A DNA stretch of 64,000 nucleotides from Chitinophagaceae bacterium (GTDB lineage Bacteria > Bacteroidota > Bacteroidia > Chitinophagales > Chitinophagaceae): contig CANGNA010000018.1 in NCBI GenBank assembly GCA_947455215.1, positions 1 through 64,000 on the forward strand, in the 5' to 3' direction. Below, piece by piece: positions 15,941 through 22,823 of the stretch. Each line of letters starts with the position of its first letter. Position 1 is the stretch's first letter. The translations under genes were made by a program, and so were the position numbers. The notes beneath the pieces were generated by a model. The model was not told where the DNA came from. It worked only from the letters and a program-made list of their open reading frames with translations, and ran no database searches.

Positions 15941-16753
15941 ATGAACATTTGTTTTTATACCAAAACAAATCCGTCTGCCGCCAATCTTTTGAACATCAGT
16001 TACCTGATGAACAGGTTCCCGGAGCATAACTATTCGTTCGTACGCATCGTATCGGCCAGGTGGACCCCTCCGACTTTTAAAGAGAAGGTGAAGAACTGGT
16101 ATGTAAACAAGCGGTTTGATGATGGCAGGTTTGATTACGAACGCGATCAGCAGGCCATAAAGGACAACCTGCGAACGCATACCACGCCAGTGAATTTTAA
16201 AGATTTCCGGTGCGAAGATGTAATGAAGGTAAATGATGCGGCCAGTGAACAAGCTATGATGAACATACAGCCCGACATAATAATACAGGCAGGTGCGGGT
16301 ATTGTAAAGGAGAACATATTTACCAAAGCAAGGATAGCGACCATTAATGTACACCATGGTATAGCGCCGGAGATAAGAGGGATAGAGTCTACCTTTTGGT
16401 GCTTGTTTTACGGATTGAATGATATGATAGGTGTTACCTGTCATTTTATAGATGAGAAGTTGGACACGGGAGCTGTTATCTGCAAGCAGGCACTGCAGAC
16501 TACTACAGGGACATTTGTAGACCTGCAGACGGCCAATTTCCTGATGGGCAGAGAGGTGCTGGGCAAGAGTGTGGCCATACTGACCAAGGAGAACTTCAGG
16601 ATCGAGAACCGCGGGCAGGTGAAATCGTACTATTTCGGGATGCCCGATAATTTCCTGTATTACGGACTGAAGAAACGGAACTTTAAGCCGCTGATGAAGA
16701 TATCTCAGCGGGCATTTACTATGAAGGACCTTAATGAAGTGGTGGTGCCATAG
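15941..16753 (+). CDS. Formyltransferase family protein (GART/Fmt fold), likely sugar N-formyltransferase
   Basis: A 270-residue protein with the formyltransferase catalytic triad N136, H138 (TINVHHG) and D175 (EKLDTGAVI). These match the N-x-H...D pattern of enzymes using N10-formyltetrahydrofolate. It lacks the C-terminal domain of methionyl-tRNA formyltransferase, and the usual HPSLLP is replaced by HHGIAPEIRG, as in sugar or small-molecule formyltransferases. It follows the NodB-type gene by three bases. Substrate is inferred from this pairing; it could instead formylate another amine. Cytoplasmic. Confidence 0.82.
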   Translation: MNICFYTKTNPSAANLLNISYLMNRFPEHNYSFVRIVSARWTPPTFKEKVKNWYVNKRFDDGRFDYERDQQAIKDNLRTHTTPVNFKDFRCEDVMKVNDAASEQAMMNIQPDIIIQAGAGIVKENIFTKARIATINVHHGIAPEIRGIESTFWCLFYGLNDMIGVTCHFIDEKLDTGAVICKQALQTTTGTFVDLQTANFLMGREVLGKSVAILTKENFRIENRGQVKSYYFGMPDNFLYYGLKKRNFKPLMKISQRAFTMKDLNEVVVP

Positions 16754-16810
16754 CAGTGTGCCCTCATCAAAATAACGTAAATTAGCAATTGGTTTTTAAT
16801 ACGAACAATA

Positions 16811-19123
16811 GTGAAAAGTAACGCTCAGCAGCATATTCCTAACCCGGAGAACCCGGAAAAGTTTTTGAAGTTAAGGTTGGCGAAGCGCCAAACGTCTGCT
16901 GCCGGTATACCGGCAGTTATCTCGTCTGCACAGCATGTGTTTGGTGAGATGGATGTGGCGAGGGGCATGAAGGCGCTGTTTGCACTGAACCAAAAGGATG
17001 GTTTTGACTGCCCGGGCTGTGCCTGGCCCGACCCGGACGGCACGCGCTCTAAAATAGCGGAGTATTGCGAGAATGGCGCCAAAGCCATAGCTGAGGAAGC
17101 TACCACCAAGAAGCTGGATGCCAGCTTCTTTAAGAATAATTCTGTTTACGACCTTGCGCAGCTGAACGACTACGAGATAGGCAAGAAGGGCCGCGTGGCA
17201 GAGCCAATGTATTTGCCGGAAGGCGCTACGCATTACCAGCCGATAAGCTGGGATGATGCCTTTGCCAAAATAGGCGCGAAGCTGAACTCTCTGGCATCGC
17301 CGGACGAGGCTGTTTTTTATACATCGGGTCGTACGGGTAACGAGGCGGCGTTCCTCTACCAATTGTTTGCCCGCGAATATGGTACCAACAACCTGCCCGA
17401 TTGTTCGAACATGTGTCATGAGTCGAGCGGCGTAGCGCTGATAGAAACACTTGGGCTCGGCAAGGGTTCTGTGAAGCTGGATGATTTTGGCAAGGCAGAG
17501 GTGATCATTATACTGGGGCAGAACCCCGGTACGAACCACCCGCGCATGCTTTCGGCATTGCAGGAGGCCAAAGAGAATGGCTGTACGATCATTGCTGTTA
17601 ATCCGCTGCCGGAGACCGGACTGCTGGGCTTTAAGAACCCGCAGACCGTAAAAGGCGCGCTGGGTATAAAAGCCAGGCTGACAGATATATTCCTGCAGGT
17701 GAAACTGAATGGTGATATGGCCTTGCTGAAAGCCATAGCCTTACTGCTGCTGGAAGAAGAGGATAAGCAGCCGGGCAGTGTGTTTGACCTGGACTTTATT
17801 AAGAACAATACCGCAGGGTATGACAGCTATATACAGAACCTGCGCAAATATAATGTGCCACAACTGGCAGAGGCTGCCGGTATCTCTATAGAGCAGATAA
17901 AGCAAACCGCTGAGGTATTTAAAAAGAAAAGCAAGATAATAGCCTGCTGGGCTATGGGGCTCACGCAGCACAAAAATGCGGTAGCTACCATACAAGAAGT
18001 GGTGAACCTGCTGCTGGTAAAGGGTAGCATAGGCAAGCCGGGTGCAGGTACCTGTCCGGTGCGTGGCCATAGCAATGTGCAGGGCGACCGCACAATGGGC
18101 ATCAACGAAAAGGCCCCACAAAAATTCCTGGACAGCATAGAAAGGGTGTATGGTTTCCGCCCGCCGCAGCATCATGGGTATGATGTGGTGGAGTGTATAC
18201 ATGCTATGCATGAGGGCAAGGCAAAGGTGTTCTTTGCTATGGGCGGTAACTTCCTGTCGGCAACGCCCGATACAACCTTTACTGCCGAGGCACTACGCCG
18301 TACAGACCTGACGGTACACGTGAGCACCAAGCTGAATCGCAGCCACCTGGTGCATGGCAAGGAAGCCATCATACTGCCGTGTTGCGGCCATACCGACCTG
18401 GATGTGGTGAACGGCGAGGCCCAGTTCATCACCTGCGAGAACTCTATGGGTGTGGTGCAGATGTCGAAAGGTAGCCTGAAGCCCATAAGCGACAAGTTGC
18501 TTGGCGAGCCCATGATAGTAGCTAAGCTGGCCAAGGCCACGCTGGGCGGCCGCAGCAAGATAAACTGGGACCTGTATATGGAGCATTACGACTATATACG
18601 CAATGATATAGAACTGACCATACCCGGCTTCCAGGATTACAATAAGCGTGCACGTGTGCTGGGTGGTTTTTACCTGCCTAATGGCCCACGCGAGGGTAAG
18701 TTTACCACCGCAAATGAGAAAGCAAATTTCACCACATCGGATGTGACGTTCCAGAAGCTGGCCGATGATGAATTGATGATGCAGACGCTGCGTAGCCACG
18801 ATCAGTTCAATACCACCATTTATGGTCTTAACGACCGTTACAGAGGTGTTTACAATGAGCGCCGTGTGATCTTTATGAACGAGAGGGACATCACTCGTTT
18901 AGGCTTTAAAGATGGTGATGTGGTGGATCTGTATAACCACCACGGCGGGGTAGAGCGCGTGGCGCGTAAGTTCATCATCATTGCCTTCAGCACGCCTGAG
19001 CAATGTACTGCTACCTACTTCCCGGAGACCAATGTGCTGGTGCCTATTGATACCACTGCCGACAGGAGCAATACGCCAATGTCGAAGATGGTGATCATTA
19101 AGGTGAGGAAGCATGTGGGATAA
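16811..19123 (+). CDS. FdhF/YdeP family molybdopterin oxidoreductase
   Basis: A 770-residue protein that I start at GTG 16811. It carries the FdCPGC motif (C67, C70; CPGCAWPDPDG) typical of the YdeP branch of formate-dehydrogenase-like enzymes. The molybdopterin core includes YTSGRTGNEAAF, ILGQNPGTNHPRM, GTCPVRGHSNVQGDRTMG and VFFAMGGNFLSATPD, and a C-terminal molydopterin-dinucleotide-binding domain ends FPETNVLVP. YdeP-type proteins are linked to acid tolerance in E. coli, but their substrate is unknown. There is no Tat signal, so it is cytoplasmic. No FdhD or molybdopterin biosynthesis gene is nearby. The 57-base gap after the formyltransferase makes co-transcription possible. Confidence 0.9.
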   Translation: MKSNAQQHIPNPENPEKFLKLRLAKRQTSAAGIPAVISSAQHVFGEMDVARGMKALFALNQKDGFDCPGCAWPDPDGTRSKIAEYCENGAKAIAEEATTKKLDASFFKNNSVYDLAQLNDYEIGKKGRVAEPMYLPEGATHYQPISWDDAFAKIGAKLNSLASPDEAVFYTSGRTGNEAAFLYQLFAREYGTNNLPDCSNMCHESSGVALIETLGLGKGSVKLDDFGKAEVIIILGQNPGTNHPRMLSALQEAKENGCTIIAVNPLPETGLLGFKNPQTVKGALGIKARLTDIFLQVKLNGDMALLKAIALLLLEEEDKQPGSVFDLDFIKNNTAGYDSYIQNLRKYNVPQLAEAAGISIEQIKQTAEVFKKKSKIIACWAMGLTQHKNAVATIQEVVNLLLVKGSIGKPGAGTCPVRGHSNVQGDRTMGINEKAPQKFLDSIERVYGFRPPQHHGYDVVECIHAMHEGKAKVFFAMGGNFLSATPDTTFTAEALRRTDLTVHVSTKLNRSHLVHGKEAIILPCCGHTDLDVVNGEAQFITCENSMGVVQMSKGSLKPISDKLLGEPMIVAKLAKATLGGRSKINWDLYMEHYDYIRNDIELTIPGFQDYNKRARVLGGFYLPNGPREGKFTTANEKANFTTSDVTFQKLADDELMMQTLRSHDQFNTTIYGLNDRYRGVYNERRVIFMNERDITRLGFKDGDVVDLYNHHGGVERVARKFIIIAFSTPEQCTATYFPETNVLVPIDTTADRSNTPMSKMVIIKVRKHVG

Positions 19124-19207
19124 TGGCTCGATGGCGGAGTTATAAATGTTACTGACTATGAAAAGAATATTATCGTTTTACTACTCTGTCTGTTTGTTTT
19201 ATATGGG

Positions 19208-19510
19208 GTGGTAGCTTTCGGTAGTTTTTGGAAGCCGACAATAGAAGTAGTTTTAACGGGACACTTGCGTTCTAGAAGTCATCAAAGCACGGCTGGTCTT
19301 ACCGTATTTGTGCAGCCGACGATAAACCAGACTATCGCCAGGGCAATTACCGATAAAAATGGTGATTTCAGCCTTGAGTTTAATGACGTTTACGATCGTC
19401 GAGGTAAGCTCAATTTTTATTGCCTAGCCCATGATACTGACACTATTTTTTTGAAGTGCGTTGATAGGTTGAAAAATGATACGCCTGAGATGACTTTCTG
19501 GATAAAATAG
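19208..19510 (+). CDS. Small protein with carboxypeptidase-regulatory-like domain, start uncertain
   Basis: The reading frame gives a beta-sandwich-like region (VVLTGHLRSRS, ARAITDKNGDFSLEF, LNFYCLAHDTDTIFLK). The frame stays open upstream to 19124 and encodes a good membrane helix (NIIVLLLCLFVLYGVVAFGS), but no ATG precedes it. An ATG at 19158 lies in another frame and stops at 19212. The options are a GTG start at 19208, a rare start further up, or a frameshifted pseudogene. The domain is common in secreted Bacteroidota proteins. I cannot settle the start from the sequence. Confidence 0.45.
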   Translation: MVAFGSFWKPTIEVVLTGHLRSRSHQSTAGLTVFVQPTINQTIARAITDKNGDFSLEFNDVYDRRGKLNFYCLAHDTDTIFLKCVDRLKNDTPEMTFWIK

Positions 19511-19570
19511 TTGGCTACCACATCCTGCTTGCGAGGTTGCTTCGCTGTGCACGCAATGAACTGTGTTTAC

Positions 19571-19601
19571 TACTAAGGCCGGGTATCGCCCGGCCTTAGT
19601 A
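19571..19601 (+). terminator. Bidirectional hairpin terminator
   Basis: TACTAAGGCCGGG (19571-19583) pairs perfectly with CCCGGCCTTAGTA (19589-19601) over a five-base loop, between convergent genes ending at 19510 and 19623. The T run is weak, but the stem is very stable. Confidence 0.65.
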
Positions 19602-19622
19602 ATGAAAGATGTCTTTGATGAA

Positions 19623-20150
19623 TTAGTAACTATATGCCACCGCTCTTTTGATAGATTGTGTCTGGCCGAAAGAGCCGCCCTGGTAGCCTTTGCGGTCTAT
19701 TTCTTTGTCGCTGGTGATGAGGATGAAGGCACAACCGCGGGCCGCTGCTTCTTTCTTCAATTTACGTAGTGCGGTATTATCGCTGCCGGCGCCGGTATGC
19801 AGATTGATGAAGGCTGTTTTGCCACGTATCTCGTCTACCCGCACCAGCCCGGCAATATCGTCAGGGTTTTCCACTACCATTACATTCTCCCAGTCGGCTT
19901 CGGAGTACACGTGGAGTTTGGGTGTGATGTCTTGCTGGCGGCCGCTTTTGCCAAAGATGACGTGATGTACAGCGTACTTGCCTATTACTTGTTCCACATC
20001 TTCGTTCTGGTATTTGAACGTGATGGTGTGCTCGCCGATCTTGTTGACGGTGCCTTCGATAGTTTTGCCATTGTTCATGTAAATGGCATCTTGTGCAAAA
20101 GAGATAAGTGTGCAAAATACTGCTGCTGCGGTGATAATGATCCGTTTCAT
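19623..20150 (-). CDS. Secreted protein of unknown function
   Basis: A 175-residue protein with a signal peptide (MKRIIITAAAVFCTLISFAQ). The opening of the mature region (DAIYMNNGKTIEGTVNKIGE) is a small beta unit seen in many Bacteroidota secreted proteins. The rest includes GLVRVDEIRGKTAFINLHTG, and an AARGCAFILITSDKE segment. No enzyme motif is visible. A TGGCACA-GCGT-TTGAA element lies about 50 bases upstream (20202-20217) and resembles sigma-54-type promoters ahead of other stress-type genes here. Confidence 0.7.
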   Translation of the reverse strand: MKRIIITAAAVFCTLISFAQDAIYMNNGKTIEGTVNKIGEHTITFKYQNEDVEQVIGKYAVHHVIFGKSGRQQDITPKLHVYSEADWENVMVVENPDDIAGLVRVDEIRGKTAFINLHTGAGSDNTALRKLKKEAAARGCAFILITSDKEIDRKGYQGGSFGQTQSIKRAVAYSY

Positions 20151-20201
20151 TTTTTGTGTGTTTTAAAAGAAGTGTTGGTTATCAATTTTGAACACTCCTG
20201 T

Positions 20202-20217
20202 TTCAAACGCTGTGCCA
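20202..20217 (-). promoter_or_regulatory. TGGCAC-N5-TTGAA promoter-like element
   Basis: On the minus strand TGGCACAGCGTTTGAA lies 51 bases before ATG 20150. TGGCAC matches the sigma-54 -24 block, and TTGAA is near the TTGCA -12 block at the correct spacing. Confidence 0.4.
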
Positions 20218-20278
20218 GAAACCGGTAATTCCGCTGTTAAAATAATTTAGGAGATAGCGCGTAGGGGTAAGGGCGGAG

Positions 20279-20698
20279 TTAGTTGTCTATAGTGGTTATC
20301 CAGTTGGTAATGATCTCTTTTAGCGCTGCTGATCTTGCCTGGATATCTTCTATATTTTTGAAGGTAATTGTGCGCCGTCCATCGGTATATTTTCCTTCCA
20401 GTATCTTGTGTGGGTCTGGTACTCTTGCCCCTGATGGCAGCACCAGCATGATGCGGCCTTTGAAGAGGTTGAACACGGCTATGTCGGCCTTATATTCTTT
20501 GGGATCGAACGGCGGCATTTCGCCTGTGTAATAAAAAGCTGGATTATTCCATTTGATGTGTTCGGCAATACGGGCGTCTGCAGATAAGATGATGGTGCGT
20601 AAGGCCTGTACGGGAGCCTGCAGTGCTTCGTCTAGTTGGCTGATATGCGCATCTACCTGTTCCTTATCTGTAGGTTTATTTTTTATTGCCTTTGCCAT
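20279..20698 (-). CDS. DUF1801 domain protein
   Basis: A 139-residue cytoplasmic protein with the DUF1801 pattern: a helical N-terminus (VDAHISQLDEALQAPVQALR), the KWNNPAFYYTG motif, and DIAVFNLFKGRIMLVLPSGA followed by RRTITFKNIEDI. The family has a small YdhG-like alpha/beta fold and no proven function. It is transcribed with or just upstream of the secreted protein at 19623. Length is normal. Confidence 0.82.
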   Translation of the reverse strand: MAKAIKNKPTDKEQVDAHISQLDEALQAPVQALRTIILSADARIAEHIKWNNPAFYYTGEMPPFDPKEYKADIAVFNLFKGRIMLVLPSGARVPDPHKILEGKYTDGRRTITFKNIEDIQARSAALKEIITNWITTIDN

Positions 20699-20747
20699 AA
20701 TGGGTAATGGTTTGATATAAAAGTAATCAGCAGAAGGCTGATAATTG

Positions 20748-21320
20748 CTATTTGTTACTGTTTTTACGTAATTGCCAGGCTATGCCCAGGTGCTTTACAT
20801 TATAGGTCCATTCGCGCAGTATTACGGACATTAGCAGCCCTTCCACTTCAGACACTATGCCCATGAATATAGCTAATGGGAAAAGTATGTGCGCATAGCC
20901 AAACCCCATGATAGCGATGGTAGCAGCCAGCAATGTAACGCCAAATATCTTGGCGCTGTAGGCGTGGTAGCTGGCGCCGCGGCGGAACTTGATATAATCG
21001 AAAATATAGCGGATGACCTCCAGTCCTATGATGCTTGCGATGCCGGCCTTGTAGGTAGTATAAATGCTTGGGTAGGCAAACCACATACCTGCCAGTACGC
21101 CGAGAAAGAATACGGTGTCGGCAATGCTATCCCACTGGCGGATGGCTGCCGTCTCTACGTTTAGCTTGCGGGCAAGCACGCCATCATAATAATCGGTGGT
21201 GGCGGCGATGGCTAATAGCAAGACGTATACCCAGCCAGTTATGAGCAGGTAGCCGAGGGCAATAGCAGGAATGGTTAATGCAAACCTGAGATATATCAGC
21301 AGCCAGGGCGTATGCTTCAT
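20748..21320 (-). CDS. CDP-alcohol phosphatidyltransferase family membrane protein
   Basis: A 190-residue integral membrane protein with about five to six hydrophobic segments. The CDP-OH-P signature begins DYYDGVLAR (D43, D46, G47, A50, R51) and ends D64-SIA-D68, so the metal-binding aspartates are intact. The Gly of the consensus (DGxxARx8GxxxDxxxD) is Ile60 here, an unusual change beside the active site. Such enzymes transfer a phosphoalcohol from a CDP-alcohol (PgsA and PssA relatives). Acceptor unknown. It lies 16 bases downstream of the DUF6048 gene. Confidence 0.8.
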   Translation of the reverse strand: MKHTPWLLIYLRFALTIPAIALGYLLITGWVYVLLLAIAATTDYYDGVLARKLNVETAAIRQWDSIADTVFFLGVLAGMWFAYPSIYTTYKAGIASIIGLEVIRYIFDYIKFRRGASYHAYSAKIFGVTLLAATIAIMGFGYAHILFPLAIFMGIVSEVEGLLMSVILREWTYNVKHLGIAWQLRKNSNK

Positions 21321-21336
21321 AGGAGGGGATCGTTAG

Positions 21337-22053
21337 TTATTTTCTCTTCCACCTGATGGCATAGTGGAGATAGAAATTAAAGTCGAATGCTGCGTTCTTA
21401 TCTCCGCGGCCATAGCCTGCTATATAAAGTGGGGCTAGGTCGTTGAAGGAGCGGGCATTGAGCATGAACTTGCCGCGGATGGTCCAGCCGGCAATGATAC
21501 CCTTGTACAGCTCCAGCCGGACGCCGCCCAGTACTTCCATCCAATAGCCGTTAAAGCTTTTGCCGGCCACGTTGCCGGTACTGTTGCCCCAGAGCGAGTC
21601 TGTTATGGTATATGTAGCAGCACTGCGATCTATTGATGCCATGGCCAGGCGGCCACCCAGCATTACGCCGCTCCAGTCTTTAGGGTTCTCGCGCGGCAGC
21701 AATATCCTGTTCACCCCAAAGCGATAGAAGGTATTGGTGGTGCTGTATTTAAGGTCGGTGTAGTTAACGTCGGAAGATCCCCAGCCGCCTTCTGCTGCCA
21801 GGTATATCTCATTTTTCAGGTAGTAGTCGGCTGCAAACTCGTAGCCTTGCTTGTTAGTGGCAAAGTAGTTAATGACGGGGCGCGACATATCGAACCCGAT
21901 AGCCAGCTGGTGGCCTGCAAGTTCTTTGTGCTTCTGCACAGCGGTGGTGTCGGCAGCAGTGGTGTCTGCTACCTGTGCTTTAGCCGCTATGCCCGAAAGG
22001 CACAGGCTAAAAATCAGGATGCATGTATATTTTAAGCTGCCGCGTATTGACAT
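21337..22053 (-). CDS. DUF6048 family outer membrane beta-barrel protein
   Basis: A 238-residue protein with a signal peptide (about residues 1-26, ending AAKAQ). An outer-membrane barrel follows: HQLAIGFDMSRPVINYF, YEFAADYYLKNEIYLAAEGG, a series of alternating strands, and the C-terminal strand FNFYLHYAIRWKRK. The pairing with an upstream DUF6452 lipoprotein is typical in Bacteroidota. The first 47 bases overlap the end of that gene, which implies translational coupling. Function unknown. Confidence 0.8.
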   Translation of the reverse strand: MSIRGSLKYTCILIFSLCLSGIAAKAQVADTTAADTTAVQKHKELAGHQLAIGFDMSRPVINYFATNKQGYEFAADYYLKNEIYLAAEGGWGSSDVNYTDLKYSTTNTFYRFGVNRILLPRENPKDWSGVMLGGRLAMASIDRSAATYTITDSLWGNSTGNVAGKSFNGYWMEVLGGVRLELYKGIIAGWTIRGKFMLNARSFNDLAPLYIAGYGRGDKNAAFDFNFYLHYAIRWKRK

Positions 22054-22555
22054 CGTTGGTTACACTGTTATTGGTAAGGATGATGGAATCTATGCCTTTG
22101 TTTTTTGTGACGTGCACAGAATCGAGCGTATAGAAATTGGTATAACCGCAGGCATTGGATAAAAACTTAAGCTGGCGGCGATAATAAAAGTTAAGCGTAT
22201 CGTAATCAGTAAGTGCGGAGTCAGCCTTGAATATCCACTGGCAGGAATCTGTTGTGGAGGATAAGGAAAGGGTAGTGTATGCCGTTGGCGTACGGTATAT
22301 CAATTCCTTTACGGTGCTGCCGCCTGTTAAGGCGCCAAACACAGCGGAGGGCAGGGCAGTATCCTGCGTGGTGTTATTGGCTATGGCAGTGTCTATGGCA
22401 AAGTGTACAAAGTGCAGGTTCAGGCTGGCTATTTTGGGCGTAAGGCAGGGTTGGCGCTCCTGTGTGCAGGCGGGTAACAGCCATGCTGTCACTGCCAGCA
22501 ACAGCAGGTAGTACATGAGCGTTAAATTGCTTGCTGGTGTGGGCCTGTTAGTCAT
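22007..22555 (-). CDS. DUF6452 family lipoprotein
   Basis: The product has a lipoprotein signal, with MYYLLLLAVTAWLLPAC ending at Cys30, and a beta-rich periplasmic domain (CLTPKIASLNLHFVHFAID, LNFYYRRQLKFLSNACGYTN, DSIILTNNSV). ATG 22555 overlaps the upstream coiled-coil gene's stop (ATGACTAA) and gives 182 residues. ATG 22516 would give a more standard lipoprotein signal and 169 residues. The gene overlaps the DUF6048 gene by 47 bases. The two likely work together at the outer membrane; function unknown. Confidence 0.78.
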   Translation of the reverse strand: MTNRPTPASNLTLMYYLLLLAVTAWLLPACTQERQPCLTPKIASLNLHFVHFAIDTAIANNTTQDTALPSAVFGALTGGSTVKELIYRTPTAYTTLSLSSTTDSCQWIFKADSALTDYDTLNFYYRRQLKFLSNACGYTNFYTLDSVHVTKNKGIDSIILTNNSVTNDVNTRQLKIYMHPDF

Positions 22556-22823
22556 TGAGGGTGTGCAGTATTTGGTCTATTTCATTGATGACCACATCCA
22601 ACTGGCGGCGCATGTGTTCTTTGTCTTCTTCGTTGATGTTGGTATTGCCCAGGTGCACGCTCACCATGCCATTATCCAGCGACTGTACCTTTTTGTTCAG
22701 GCGCTGGATGGCCTTGTTCTGGCCATCTATAGTGGCACGCAGGCGGTTGTTCTCCGCCTGCAGTGCCGTATATTTTTTCAGCAAGGCATCCAGCCTGCTG
22801 TTTACCAGGTGCATTGCATCCAT
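22548..22823 (-). CDS. Small coiled-coil protein (ZapB-like), downstream of pheT
   Basis: A 91-residue protein, almost entirely one coiled coil (LLKKYTALQAENNRLRAT, QNKAIQRLNKKVQSLDN), with a helical C-terminus (VVINEIDQILHTL). Its ATG shares one base with the pheT stop (TAATG), so translation is coupled. In Bacteroidota a short coiled-coil gene often follows pheT and precedes a zapA-type cell-division gene; here no ZapA is present. A division or septum role is inference from that arrangement. Confidence 0.65.
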   Translation of the reverse strand: MDAMHLVNSRLDALLKKYTALQAENNRLRATIDGQNKAIQRLNKKVQSLDNGMVSVHLGNTNINEEDKEHMRRQLDVVINEIDQILHTLND

